Source: Streptomyces sp. AM 2-1-1 (GTDB lineage: Bacteria > Actinomycetota > Actinomycetes > Streptomycetales > Streptomycetaceae). Taken from it: a DNA stretch of 64,000 bases. The notes beneath the pieces were generated by a model. The model had not been told where the DNA came from, did not search any database, and worked only from the letters and a program-made list of their open reading frames with translations. The stretch lies in contig NZ_CP119147.1 in assembly GCF_029167645.1 (NCBI RefSeq), positions 5,102,501 through 5,166,500 on the forward strand. Reading direction: 5' to 3'. Below are positions 26,907-36,169 of this stretch, piece after piece (position 1 is the stretch's first letter; each line of letters begins with the position of its first letter). The position numbers were made by a program, and so were the translations under genes.

Positions 26907-27560
26907 ATGTCCGTACACCGAGCGCAGAGCCGTTACGAGGGCGGGGACCGGGCGGCGGGGATCGAGTCCCGGCACGCCTTCTCCTTCGGTTCCTCCTACG
27001 ACCCCGACAACCTCCGCTTCGGTGCGATCCTCGCCTGCAACGAGGAGCGGCTCGCCCCCGGCTCGGGCTTCGACGAACACCCGCACAGCCACACCGAGAT
27101 CGTCACGTGGGTGGTGGAGGGCGAGCTCACCCACCAGGATTCGGCGGGCCACACCCGGGTGGTGCGCGCCGGTGACGTACAGCACCTCAGCGCGGCCGCC
27201 GGGGTCCGTCACGTCGAACGCAACGACGGCACAACCCCCCTGACGTTCCTTCAGATGTGGCTGGCGCCGCTGGAGGCCGGGGGCGAGCCCGCGTACACCG
27301 TCGTGCACGGCATCGCGGACTCCACCCCCTACGCCCTGCCCGCCGCCGGGGCGATACTGCACGTCCGCCGGCTCGCGGCCGGTGAGCGGGCGGCGGTCCC
27401 GGACGCGGCGCGGGCGTACGTCCACGTGGTGGCCGGAGAGGTGGCCCTCGGCGGCGAACACCTCGGGCCGGGCGACTCGGCCCGCGTCACCGGGGCCGAA
27501 GGGCTGGAGCTGTGCGCGGGGAGCGCCGCGCAGGTGCTGATCTGGGAACTGGCGGACTGA
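26907..27560 (+). CDS. pirin family protein (bicupin)
   Basis: A 217-residue bicupin. The metal-binding pattern of the N-terminal cupin is present: DEHPHSHTEIVTWVVEGELTH near 46-66 supplies His and Glu ligands, followed by GDVQHLSAAAGVRHVE with the fourth His. The C-terminal half is the degenerate second cupin. Bacterial pirins can act as quercetin dioxygenases or as redox-linked regulators; a specific role cannot be given. GGTGGGG precedes the ATG at 26907. It is divergent from fasR. Confidence 0.88.
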   Translation: MSVHRAQSRYEGGDRAAGIESRHAFSFGSSYDPDNLRFGAILACNEERLAPGSGFDEHPHSHTEIVTWVVEGELTHQDSAGHTRVVRAGDVQHLSAAAGVRHVERNDGTTPLTFLQMWLAPLEAGGEPAYTVVHGIADSTPYALPAAGAILHVRRLAAGERAAVPDAARAYVHVVAGEVALGGEHLGPGDSARVTGAEGLELCAGSAAQVLIWELAD

Positions 27561-27591
27561 CCGGCGGGACCGGCCGAGGGCCCCGGGGGGA

Positions 27592-28536
27592 TCACCCGGC
27601 CGGCGTGGCGGTGGCGAAGTAGTGCCCCAGGTCGAGGTCGTCCAGGAGGCCGGGTCCGGTCGGCTGCCACCCCAGCAGCGCGCGGGTGCGCGCGGCGGAG
27701 GCCGGCCCGTCGAGGGCGAGGAATGCGCCGAGCCAGGTGAAGTGGGCCGCCGCGTCGGCCGCGTCGACGGACGCCACGGGCAGGCCGAGGTGCCGGCCGA
27801 TCACCTCCGCGACCGTACGGATGGGCACGCCCTCGTCCGCGACGGCGTGCAGGACGGAGCCGGCCGGGGCGCCTTCCAGGGCGAGGCGGAAGAGGCGCGC
27901 GGCATCGTCGCGGTGCACGGCGGGCCACCGGTTGGCGCCGTCGCCGAGGTAACCGGAGACGCCCTTCGCGCGGGCGACGGCCACGATCGTGGCGAGGAAG
28001 CCCTGGTCGCCGTCCCCGTGCACGGTCGGCGGGAGCCGCACGACCGAGGCGCGGACGCCCCGGTCGGCGAGGGCGAGGACGGCCCGCGCGTTCTCCATCC
28101 GCTTCGACGGGCCCGTGGGCGGGGTGGTCACGGCGGACCGGTCGGGGGACCGGCCGTCCTCCTCGGTCGCGAGCCGGCCGGGTGCGAGGCCGAGCGTGCC
28201 CGCAGCGATGAGCAGAGGGCGGCCGGAGCCGGCGAGGGCTTCGCCGAAGGTGTCGATCGCGCGGCGGTCCGCGTCGGCAGCGGCGTCGAAGTTGCCGCTG
28301 AACGCGAGTTCGTGGCGGAAGGCGAGGTGGATCACGCCGTCCGACGCGGCGGCGGCGTCGCGCAGGACGCCGAGGTCGTCGAGGGAGCCGTGCCGCACCT
28401 CGGCCCCGGCCTCGCCGAGCGCGGCGGCGGCGGTGTCCGAGCGGGCCAGCCCGACCACCTGGTGACCTGCGGCGATCAGCTCCGGAACGAGCGCCGAGCC
28501 GATCCAGCCGGACGCGCCGGTGACGAATACACGCAT
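27592..28536 (-). CDS. NAD-dependent epimerase/dehydratase family oxidoreductase
   Basis: A 314-residue extended short-chain dehydrogenase. The cofactor loop is MRVFVTGASGWIGSALV at the N-terminus, and the substrate-half features include GDGANRWPAVHRDDAARLFRLALEG near 210. The Ser-Tyr-Lys active site is not canonical (no clear YxxxK), so it may be an atypical or reductase-type member. GGAGG lies nine bases before ATG 28536. It is divergent from a TetR regulator, with two matching operators between them, so it is probably induced by that regulator's ligand. Confidence 0.87.
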   Translation of the reverse strand: MRVFVTGASGWIGSALVPELIAAGHQVVGLARSDTAAAALGEAGAEVRHGSLDDLGVLRDAAAASDGVIHLAFRHELAFSGNFDAAADADRRAIDTFGEALAGSGRPLLIAAGTLGLAPGRLATEEDGRSPDRSAVTTPPTGPSKRMENARAVLALADRGVRASVVRLPPTVHGDGDQGFLATIVAVARAKGVSGYLGDGANRWPAVHRDDAARLFRLALEGAPAGSVLHAVADEGVPIRTVAEVIGRHLGLPVASVDAADAAAHFTWLGAFLALDGPASAARTRALLGWQPTGPGLLDDLDLGHYFATATPAG

Positions 28537-28626
28537 GGGAGAACCTCCACGGAGGGGTGGCGGCCGTCCTGGCCGCGGGCGGCGCGGCTCGGGGAACCGG
28601 CTGCGGAGCACGGCGGACGCACCGAT

Positions 28627-28683
28627 GATGTCAGTGACTGTCGTCGTTGCTCCACCGTACACCTGATGTCAGAGACTGTCATC
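28627..28683. promoter_or_regulatory. two TetR operators in the SDR/TetR divergent region
   Basis: GATGTCAGTGACTGTCGTC (28627-28645) and GATGTCAGAGACTGTCATC (28665-28683) share 17 of 19 bases and are each near-perfect dyads, with arms GATGTCAG and CTGTCATC. Centre spacing is 38 bases. The second lies 16 bases before the tetR ATG, consistent with autoregulation; the first faces the SDR gene. Confidence 0.75.
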
Positions 28684-28698
28684 ACGTAGGATCGGGCC

Positions 28699-29265
28699 AT
28701 GAGCCGATGGGAGCCGAACGCACGCGGACGTCTGGAACAGGCGGCCCTGGAGCTCTACGGCGAACACGGATACGAGCAGACCGCCGCCGCACAGATCGCC
28801 GCCCGCGCCGGAGTCACCGAGCGCACGTTCTTCCGGCACTTCGCCGACAAGCGCGAGGTGCTCTTCGGCGGGGCGCAGCAGCTGGAACAGGCCTTCGTGG
28901 ACGCCCTCGCGGCCACTCCCGCCACGGCCGCCCCCATCGATGCGATGGCCTCGGCGCTGGAGAGCGTCGCCGCCCTCTTCGCCGACCGCCACGCCTTCGC
29001 CCGGCAACGCCAGGCCGTCATCGCCGCCAGCGGTGAACTGCGCGAACGCGAACTCCACAAACTCGCCGCGCTGGTCGCCGCGTCGACGGTGACGCTCCGC
29101 GAGCGCGGAGTTCCGGAACCTGCCGCGAGCCTCACCGCCGAGGCCGGCCTCGCCGTCTTCAGGGTCGGCTTCGAACGCTGGGTGGCCGGGGACGCGGACC
29201 GCCCGCTCGCGGACCACCTGCGGGAGTCCCTCGCCGCACTCAAGGCGGCCCTGGCGGGGGAGTGA
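28699..29265 (+). CDS. TetR/AcrR family transcriptional regulator
   Basis: A 188-residue regulator. The N-terminal helix-turn-helix is textbook: LEQAALELYGEHGYEQTAAAQIAARAGVTERTFFRHFADKREVLF (residues 11-55). The C-terminal ligand domain is helical and unrecognised. It is divergent from the SDR gene, with two dyads in between, so it probably represses the SDR gene and itself. Ligand unknown. Confidence 0.92.
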   Translation: MSRWEPNARGRLEQAALELYGEHGYEQTAAAQIAARAGVTERTFFRHFADKREVLFGGAQQLEQAFVDALAATPATAAPIDAMASALESVAALFADRHAFARQRQAVIAASGELRERELHKLAALVAASTVTLRERGVPEPAASLTAEAGLAVFRVGFERWVAGDADRPLADHLRESLAALKAALAGE

Positions 29266-29541
29266 TCCGGCCCGCCGGAGGGCCCTCGGGCGGCGGACGC
29301 GAGGTCAGCACCCGTGCGCCCCAGCGCCTCTCGGCGCCGTCGGCCCCCACCCCGGCCCACCCGCACTCCCCGGCCGTTCCGGGCGGCCTGGGCGGCCTGG
29401 CCTTCCTGGGCGGACTGGGTGGCCTCGCGGAAGCGGCCCCGATCCGCCTGCCCGGCGCTTCTGGAAGGCGACATCACCGGTGATCCGGGCCGGTGGGTGA
29501 GGCAGCCTCCCGGCGCCCGCTCCCCGCTATGCTCCGCGACC

Positions 29542-29988
29542 ATGAACCGAAGACGGTCCAAGAAGCTGTCCGGAAAGCTGGTCGCAGCGGTCCTGACCCG
29601 TGACACGGCATCGGTCCGCACCCTGCTGCGCGCCGGAGCCGACCCGGAGGCGGCCGACGCGCACGGCAACACCCCGCTCTACATCGCCGCGGTTCAGGGG
29701 GACGCGGACGTCGCGGAGATCCTCCTGCGGGCCGGCGCGCGGGCCGACACCGAGAGCGGTGGCTGGGGCAGCGAGGGAACACCCCTGTGCGCTGCCGCGT
29801 GTTGGGGCTCCACGGAGGTCGTTCGCGTACTCCTGGCAGCGGGCGCGGACCCCCGCCTGCGCGAGGACCACGGCACCGGCAGGACGCCCCTCGAATGGGC
29901 GAGGGCGGCGCCCTGGCCGGAGACGGTCGTGCTGCTGGAGTCCGCGGGTGCCGGGCGGTCGGACGAGGCGCCCCGTAGCGAGGAGTGA
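29542..29988 (+). CDS. ankyrin repeat protein
   Basis: A 148-residue protein with about three to four ankyrin repeats: VRTLLRAGADPEAADAHGNTPLYIAAVQG, VAEILLRAGARADTESG and VVRVLLAAGADPRLREDHGTGRTPLEWAR. No other domain, signal peptide or membrane segment is seen. It would be a small cytosolic protein-binding scaffold. ATG 29542 begins a basic N-terminus MNRRRSKKLSGKL. The partner is unknown; it follows the TetR gene by 276 bases of gene-free sequence rich in GGCGGCCTGG repeats. Confidence 0.82.
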   Translation: MNRRRSKKLSGKLVAAVLTRDTASVRTLLRAGADPEAADAHGNTPLYIAAVQGDADVAEILLRAGARADTESGGWGSEGTPLCAAACWGSTEVVRVLLAAGADPRLREDHGTGRTPLEWARAAPWPETVVLLESAGAGRSDEAPRSEE

Positions 29989-30046
29989 GGCCTCACCCTC
30001 CCGGTCGCGCCAGGGGCACGCTCCTCCTGCCCCGGGACTCATCCGT

Positions 30047-30066
30047 CTGCCTGTCTGCCTGCCTGC
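30047..30066 (+). repeat. tetranucleotide CTGC/CTGT microsatellite
   Basis: About five CTGC-type units occur in the 263-base gap between the ankyrin gene and the NIPSNAP gene. The remainder of that gap shows no coding features. Confidence 0.5.
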
Positions 30067-30251
30067 CGGCCGTCCGCTGCCGCCCCGCTGCGGTGCGAGG
30101 AGACGGGCGCACGTCCGCACGATCGCCGGGGCGGTGGGACCGGTATCCAGCGGCTGTCCGGCAGGCCGACCCCAACTCCACCCTGCCTGTCCTCACTTGG
30201 CTGACTATGCTTGCAGGCTGCAGCGATGAGGACTCCGAAAGGACGTTGTCC

Positions 30252-30551
30252 ATGCCCAAGACCACGCAACTTCGCACCTACACCGTGCGGGAAGGACTGC
30301 TTGACGAGTGGGTGCGGCGCTGGGAATCGGACATCGTGCCGCTGCGCCTGGAGTTGGGCTTCGAGATCAGCGGCGCTTGGGTCGATCGGGAGCGTGACCA
30401 ATTCGTCTGGCTCATCTCCTACGACGGCCCGGAGACGTTCGAGGAGCGCAATGCCCGGTACTGGTCGTCACCTGCCCGCAAAGCCATGGACCTCGATCCG
30501 GACGACTATCTGGTGAGCACGGACGACCGGACGGTGGAGCAGCGCTACTGA
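30252..30551 (+). CDS. NIPSNAP family protein
   Basis: A 99-residue single dimeric alpha/beta-barrel domain. The pattern QLRTYTVREGLLDEWVRRWESDIVPLR at the start and FVWLISYDGPETFEERNARYWSSPARK in the middle are NIPSNAP hallmarks. Function of bacterial single-domain members is uncharacterised; some bind or degrade small organic compounds. AAAGGA lies eight bases before ATG 30252, so this start is preferred over upstream in-frame ATG codons. It converges on the WD40 gene with a 10-base gap. Confidence 0.85.
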   Translation: MPKTTQLRTYTVREGLLDEWVRRWESDIVPLRLELGFEISGAWVDRERDQFVWLISYDGPETFEERNARYWSSPARKAMDLDPDDYLVSTDDRTVEQRY

Positions 30552-30561
30552 GCGGCTGCCC

Positions 30562-31999
30562 CTACGTCGTCATCAGTGGCAGTAGGTGACGACGACGTTC
30601 GTCCTGGGTGAGAGTCCGGAACACGCGGAGCCGCGCATGGGCTTCCAACTGGTCGTAGTCGGGGAGAACCGGCCACATGCGTGCCGTCCCGTCGAATGAA
30701 GCGGTCAACAGGCGTGCGCCGTCACGCGACCACGCGACGGAAGCCACCTTGTCCTGATGGACGCCGACGACCGCGATCTCCTCGAAGGTGGAGGCCGCCC
30801 AGACCCGAACGGTCCGGTCGTCCGAACCCGTGGCGATGTACCGGCCGTCGGGAGACCAGGCCGTTGCCCGGACCCTGCCCTCGTGGCCCTTCAACACCCC
30901 GATGCGTCGTCCGGTTGCCACGTCCCATACCGCTGCCGTCCAGTCTCCGGACGCAGTGACCACCTGGTGTTCGTCCGGCGCCCACGACACATCATCGACG
31001 TAGCTCTCATGACCGCGCAGAACGGTGAGTTGTCTGCTTTCCGCGACGTCCCACAGGTGGCACGTGCGGTCGTCGGACGCGCTGGCCAGGTAGCGGCCGC
31101 TGACAGACCATGCGATACGCCCCACCCAGTCCTGGTGGCCTGTCAGTACGGTCAGCTCTGCCCCGGTGTCCGCGTCCCGCACGCGTACGGCGCCGTCGTG
31201 TCCGCCCGTCGCGATGCGGTCTCCCTGCGGTGACCAGACACAAGCCTCCACCACCTCGCCTCGCGATTCGACAAGTGTGAGCCCGGTTGCGTCAGCGATC
31301 CGAAAGGTGCCGTCGTTGGTGCTGAAGGCGAGCTTGTCGTGTTGCGGCGACCAGGCGACGCTCCACACCCGATCTTCGAGCACTGCTTCCACGCCCGTCG
31401 GGGACCCGTCAGCGGAATGCCACACCTTGACGGTGCCGTCGTCGGACGCGGTGGCGAAGCGGCGTTCGTCGGCGGACCAGACTGCCTGGTTCACCGGCCC
31501 TCCGTGGCCGTGGGCGGCCACGATCTCAGCACCTCGGGGGTGGAGATCCCATACCCTCGCCGTCCCGTCGGTCGAGCTTGTGGCGAGCTGCGCTCCGGAC
31601 GGCGACCACGCCACGCCCCATACCGTGTCGGAATGGCCGCGAAGCACGGCGAGCGTCTTGGCGTCGTCGGCGCGGACGAGACGCACCGTTTGGTCGGAAG
31701 AGGCAGAAGCGAGTATCCGGCTGTCCTGTGACCAAGCGAGATTCCATACGTAGTCGGTGTGACCGCGAACCAGCAATTTGGGCGCTCCGGTCCGGGCGTC
31801 CCAGATGCGTGCGGTGTGATCACCGGAGCCCGTGGCAATGGACTCCCCGTCCGGCGACCAGGCGATGCCTTCGACGAAGTCCGAGTGGCCGACCAGAGTG
31901 GCTACGGAGGCTCCCGACGCCACGTCCCACACGATGGCCGTCTGATCGTGGGAAGCGGTGGCAATCCGTGTGCTGTCCGGTGACCAAGTGACGCCCCAC
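30562..31999 (-). pseudogene. C-terminal WD40 part of a frameshifted nSTAND-WD40 gene
   Basis: This frame encodes the end of WD40 repeat 4 and repeats 5-14, finishing with a helical tail RVFRTLTQDERRRHLLPLMTT. Repeats show the standard GH-x-x-x-V-x-x-x-AWSPDG-x-x-x-A(T/S)-x-x-x-D-x-T-x-x-x-W-D pattern about every 42 residues. Together with three complete repeats in the other half there are 14 blades, enough for two seven-bladed propellers. No own ribosome site or start codon is found near the frame change, and the open frame upstream of 32000 reads noise. So this part is expressed only if the frameshift is corrected or the N-terminal half is shifted. Confidence 0.8.
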
Positions 32000-34103
32000 G
32001 ATGACCACGCATCTCCTGCTGGACCGTGCCGGTGGCGGCGCTCCATACACGGACGATGCGGTCCTTCGAGGTGGCCGCGATGAAGTTGCCGTCGGGCGAC
32101 CACGCCACCTGCCGGGCGATGTCGGTGGCCCCGGTCAGAAGTCTGACGAGTTCTCCTGAGACGGCATCCCATACGCGAACGGCTCTTTCCCGGCCGGCTG
32201 TCACGATCAGGGACGAGTCCGGGGACCAGGCAACGGACTCGACCATGGCTCCGCCGCAGGGCAGGAGGAGAAGGGGTCGGCCCGTGCCCGCGTCGAAGAC
32301 GCGAGCGCTGCAGTCCCGCGACGCGGTGGCCAGATACCGACCGTCGGGGGACCAGGCGATGTGGCGGACCGTGTCCGTGTGCCCGTCAAGACGGATCCGG
32401 TGGTGGCTCGCAGCCAGTGCTGCCATGAGGCCGCGGCGGGCCGGGGGAGTGGGCGTGCACTCGCCGAGCGCTGCAAGAGAGAGAAGTATGGCGCGCTCGG
32501 GATGGCTCTCCGCGCTCCCGAGTGCGTATTGGCCGATGCTCTCGGAGAGTCTGCCGAGATAGGCGAGATCGCGCTGCTGTGAGTGCTCGACCAGGATTCG
32601 CACGGGCTGAGAAGCCTGACCCATCTCGTCGAGAGCCGCGAGCCGACGCTGTGCGAGCGTCAGCCGTTCACCCGTGAGGAGGTAGTCATCGCTCCGGCCG
32701 GCCCGCTCCCAGTCCTCAGCCCAACGCTCGAGCTCGGCGCGTTCCCGCAGCTGCTCGATGCGAGACTCGACCTCTTGTCTCAGAGGAGCCCACTGGCGGA
32801 ACAGCGCCTCATGCGTCACCTGGGCGTAGGGAAGTTGACCGGAAACCGCGTCGCCGTGAGCGGCGGAGACCAGTAGGCGTGCATCGATGAACGCGTCGAC
32901 CACGCGCCTCTCGCGGGTGGTGAGGTCTGACAGAACGACCCTTTCGCGGGCCACGTCCTGACCTTGCACCGTGACGAACCGCAGAAGGACCTGGAGAACG
33001 AAGTCGACACCGTCGTCCGGTCCGAGATCGGCCACTGTCTGGTCCGCCTGCCGCGCGAGAGCACCGGCGACCCCACCGAGACCGCGATAGAGCTCCGGTG
33101 TGACTGTCCGGCCGGGACCGGAGGCGAAGTACAGCTCCTGGAGCAGGTAGGCGAGAAGGGGCAACGCGTCGTCGGTCGCGGCTTCTTCCACGATGCTGTC
33201 CACCACACCCGGAGCGAACGAGAGGCCCACCAGTGCTCCAGGGCGCTCCACCACCTGAGCGAATTGGTTCCGGGCCAATGCTCCTAGTGCGATCGGATGT
33301 TGGAAGAGATCCGCATGTCCTGTGGTGAGGATCCGGCCGAGGAAGTCGACTCGGACCGTGACCAGCACATGGAGCGCGGAATCCTGATCCAGACAGGCGT
33401 GGAGCAGGTCGAGGAACTGGATGTGTTCTCGCTCGCCGGCAAGGGTGAGCACCTCCTCGTACTGGTCGATCACCAGAAGGACGCGCCGGAACCGTCCGTT
33501 GCGCAGCCGGGCCAATTCGGCTCGCAGCGCTTCCGGCCCCTGACGCAGCCGCCTCAGGATCACCGCCGCATTTTCTTGGTGGCCGTTCGCGGCCGCCAAA
33601 GCAGACGCAAGTGCTCCGAGCGGATTGGGGCCGGGGGAGAAAGTGGGTACGAGCGTCCACCGCCGCCCGTGCAATCGCGGAATCACTCCGGCTCTGACCA
33701 ACGACGATTTTCCGCTGCCGGAGGCGCCGACCAGGGTCAGGAAGCGGTCGGTCGGCCGCTCCGACGAAGAATGCAGTTTGCGTGCCAGGTCGGCAGCCAA
33801 GGCCTCCCGCCCGAAGAACACGGCAGCCTCGTCCTCGACGAAGGCGTCCAGTCCCGGATAGGGCACCCGGTCGGGCGGCCAGTCGACCGACGGGGGAGGA
33901 GGGTTCTCCAGTCGGTACACGACGACCTGACCGACGACCATGGCAAGGAGCAGGACGCCGATGGCGGGCACAGAGGCGTGCTGAATCACCTCCAGCAGCC
34001 ATGGGGTGTCATCGGCATTGGTGGCGTAGTTGGTGACGATCCCGAACAGGCTCGCCACCAGAACCAACACGATCTGCAGCGCGAGCTGCAGGCGGTGCCT
34101 CAT
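31902..34103 (-). pseudogene. N-terminal part of membrane nSTAND-type NTPase with WD40 repeats, frameshifted
   Basis: Residues 5-75 contain two membrane helices (ALQIVLVLVASLFGIVTNY and VPAIGVLLLAMVVGQVVVY). A STAND-type P-loop NTPase follows: the feature YPGLDAFVEDEAAVFFGRE then GASGSGKSSLVRAGV (Walker A), RVLLVIDQYEEVLTL (Walker B) and the helical region to about 560. The protein then enters WD40 repeats 1-4. Just after GH of repeat 4 the frame is lost: only 14 bases separate GH from the TGG of the AWSPD motif, where other repeats have 24, i.e. a 10-base deficit. The frame then stops at 31902. ATG 34103 is chosen; TTG 34169 is the longer alternative. Such proteins are signal or conflict ATPases. 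Confidence 0.8.
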
Positions 34104-34609
34104 GCCGAACGGTCCGATAAGCGGTCGGATTCCCTCGTCATCGCCAGTCTCCCCACTTCCCGGCAGCAACCGACATCATCAGGCACCATCGAGCTGGGAA
34201 CAACGCGGCATGCCGAATCAAGCCAACCGGCCTTCACCTTGCTGGCCACCAGCGAAAACCCTCGGCCTGCAAGGTCCGGGGACACTCGCCCTCAGGGGTA
34301 GCCGAGCGTAGCCGTGAGTTGTGCATCGAGGGGCGGGATCGCACAGATGCTCCGTGGTCCGGATCCCGGCACCTCCGGTCGGCGCCTCCGGTCGGCGCCG
34401 GAGGACACTCTCGCCCCGCGGACTTGGCCATGAGTGAGCACAACACGCCGCACGACGCCGGTCGCTGACAGACCTTGATCCACATGACGATGATGAGCAG
34501 GAGTGCTCCGGCGATGACCTGGAGAGCCAAACCCCCGCCTACGGTCAACTCGCCCCCGGCCCACCCGCGTCACCGCACCCCGGCGGCGCCGTCCCGCTCC
34601 CTCGGGGGG
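34104..34609. other. 506-base gap, possible small membrane ORF
   Basis: Between the nSTAND gene and the methyltransferase nothing is certain. On the minus strand a TTG-started frame 34548-34234 (104 codons) begins with a convincing hydrophobic helix LALQVIAGALLLIIVMWI, followed by a Cys-rich region and then low-complexity sequence. It may be a remnant of a membrane protein. A 13-base direct repeat with CCTCCGGTCGGCG occurs near 34372-34397. Confidence 0.3.
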
Positions 34610-35425
34610 TCACTCCGGTTTCCACCCCCATGCCGTGAGCATCCCGGCCGAGAGTGCGGCGCACTCGTCGGAGACCAGGTAGCGGATCGCCGCGTCGACG
34701 GCCGCGTCGTCCACCAGTCCGGTGGCGAGCATCGCCGGTCTGCTGCGCTCCCAGGTGTCCGCCCAGAAGCGGCTGATGGGGCTTCCCGGCTGGAGCGGCG
34801 GCACATGGATCTCCGCTGCGACGGGCCGCAGTCCTGCCGCGCGGAGCAGATGGGGGTACGACCGCACCCAGGAGACATCGGTACCGATCGAGGCCCGGAG
34901 CCCTTGCCACATCGCCGCCATCGCCGTGGTGTACGGCGTGCGGGGCGTACGGTCGTTCGTCAGGTCCACCGCGTCGCTGAGGACCAACACCCCACCGGGT
35001 GCGACGAGTTCGGTGAGTGTCGTGATCAGGCTCTCGTGCTCGGCCAGGTGCATCAGGACGAAGCGCGCGTGGACGAGGTCGTACCGGCCGGAGACGAAAC
35101 CCGGGGCGGTGATGTCGGCCTCCAGGAGGTCGAGGCCGGGTACCGGCCGCTCGCCGAGGAACCGTACGTCGCGGTCGACGGCGAGCACGCTCTGCACTCC
35201 GGCCTCGCCGAGGAGCCGCCGGGAGACCGTGCCCGTGCCGGCGCCCACGTCGAGGCAGCGCCACCCCGGGCCGGCGCCGAGGGCCCGCAGGCGCGCCACC
35301 GTGATGTCGTCGTAGGCGAGGGCTCCGAAGTCGATGCGTTCGCCCTCGCCCGCCTGCTCGGGGCGGAAGAACGCCTCGCCGTAGCGGCCGCCCTCGGAGG
35401 CGCCCCCGCCCGGAACGGCGTTCAC
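34610..35425 (-). CDS. class I SAM-dependent methyltransferase
   Basis: A 271-residue Rossmann-fold methyltransferase. Motif I is CLDVGAGTGTVSRRLL near 58, the acidic end of strand 2 AVDRDVRF near 82, motif II region LLEADITAP near 100 and motif III-like YDLVHARFVLMHL near 115. Post-motif LVAPGGVLVLSDAVD is also clear. It transfers a methyl group from SAM to an unknown small molecule. The GTG start at 35425 lacks a strong ribosome site; residues before GRYGEAFF are not conserved. It stands alone between two gaps. Confidence 0.87.
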   Translation of the reverse strand: MNAVPGGGASEGGRYGEAFFRPEQAGEGERIDFGALAYDDITVARLRALGAGPGWRCLDVGAGTGTVSRRLLGEAGVQSVLAVDRDVRFLGERPVPGLDLLEADITAPGFVSGRYDLVHARFVLMHLAEHESLITTLTELVAPGGVLVLSDAVDLTNDRTPRTPYTTAMAAMWQGLRASIGTDVSWVRSYPHLLRAAGLRPVAAEIHVPPLQPGSPISRFWADTWERSRPAMLATGLVDDAAVDAAIRYLVSDECAALSAGMLTAWGWKPE

Positions 35426-35672
35426 GCCGCGACCCGTACGGGGCCCGCGGTGCGGTGGCCGCGTGGTGCCTCCGGCCGGTCGTCACCGGAGGGGGAAAAC
35501 GGTGGGGCGTCGTCGGCAAGGGGCATGACCGGGCCTTTCCACGCGGCGGGGGCGGTGCCGGCCGGCCCGTCGTGAGGGCTGCCGTCCCCCCGCATCCTGC
35601 ACGGGCGTCCGCCCGCCGGACCGAGGCGCGCCGCGCCCGAGAGCCTGACGGGTGACCCCCGGAGAGCCCGCT

Positions 35673-36077
35673 CTACTCGCGCGGGGGCCGTGCACCCGGT
35701 CCGCGGTCGGCGGGCAGTGCGCAGGCGGGGGATCCGCCGGGCAGGCGGTCCCGGTTGGCCGCGACGAGACGGTAGACACCGAACGCGATCCACCGCAGGG
35801 GCGGCAGCGTGAGCGACCCACCCAGCCAGGCCCAGAGCCCTCCGGCACTCAGCAGCAGCTTGGCCACGGCCTGCGCTCCGCCGTACACCGCGCCGACCGG
35901 TGAGACCCACAGCACCTCGTGCTGGGCCCGTTGTCGCGTGACACCCAGGCCATCCAGGTCCGCGAACTGCCAGGGCGTCACCGTGCAGTTCGGCCGCAGT
36001 CTCCGCACCAGGAAGGCGACCGAGGTCGTGCAGAAGGCACAGTCACCGTCGTAGACGAGCACGGAGCGAGGGGGCAT
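35673..36077 (-). CDS. DCC family (DUF393) thiol-disulfide oxidoreductase-like protein
   Basis: A 134-residue protein with the DCC signature VYDGDCAFCTTSVAFL near residues 8-23, including the DxxCxxC-like pair of cysteines, and the later motif VTPWQFADLDGLGV plus GAVYGGAQAVAKLL. The family is thioredoxin-like, predicted to be membrane-associated because of the hydrophobic tail LWAWLGGSLTLPPLRWIAFGVYRLV. No partner is known. The ATG at 36077 matches the family start. Confidence 0.87.
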   Translation of the reverse strand: MPPRSVLVYDGDCAFCTTSVAFLVRRLRPNCTVTPWQFADLDGLGVTRQRAQHEVLWVSPVGAVYGGAQAVAKLLLSAGGLWAWLGGSLTLPPLRWIAFGVYRLVAANRDRLPGGSPACALPADRGPGARPPRE

Positions 36078-36169
36078 GCCCCCATCCTGCCCGAGCGGCC
36101 CGTCCCGCTCCCGCAGGCGGATCCACGCCGTCGATCGTGTTCCTCCTCGGGCCCTGCGTCCGGGCCGGC

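Noticed and set aside
30207..30251. Lipobox-like start MLAGCSDE upstream of the NIPSNAP domain
   Set aside because: There is no hydrophobic signal core, and the ATG at 30252 has a good ribosome site and starts exactly at the domain.
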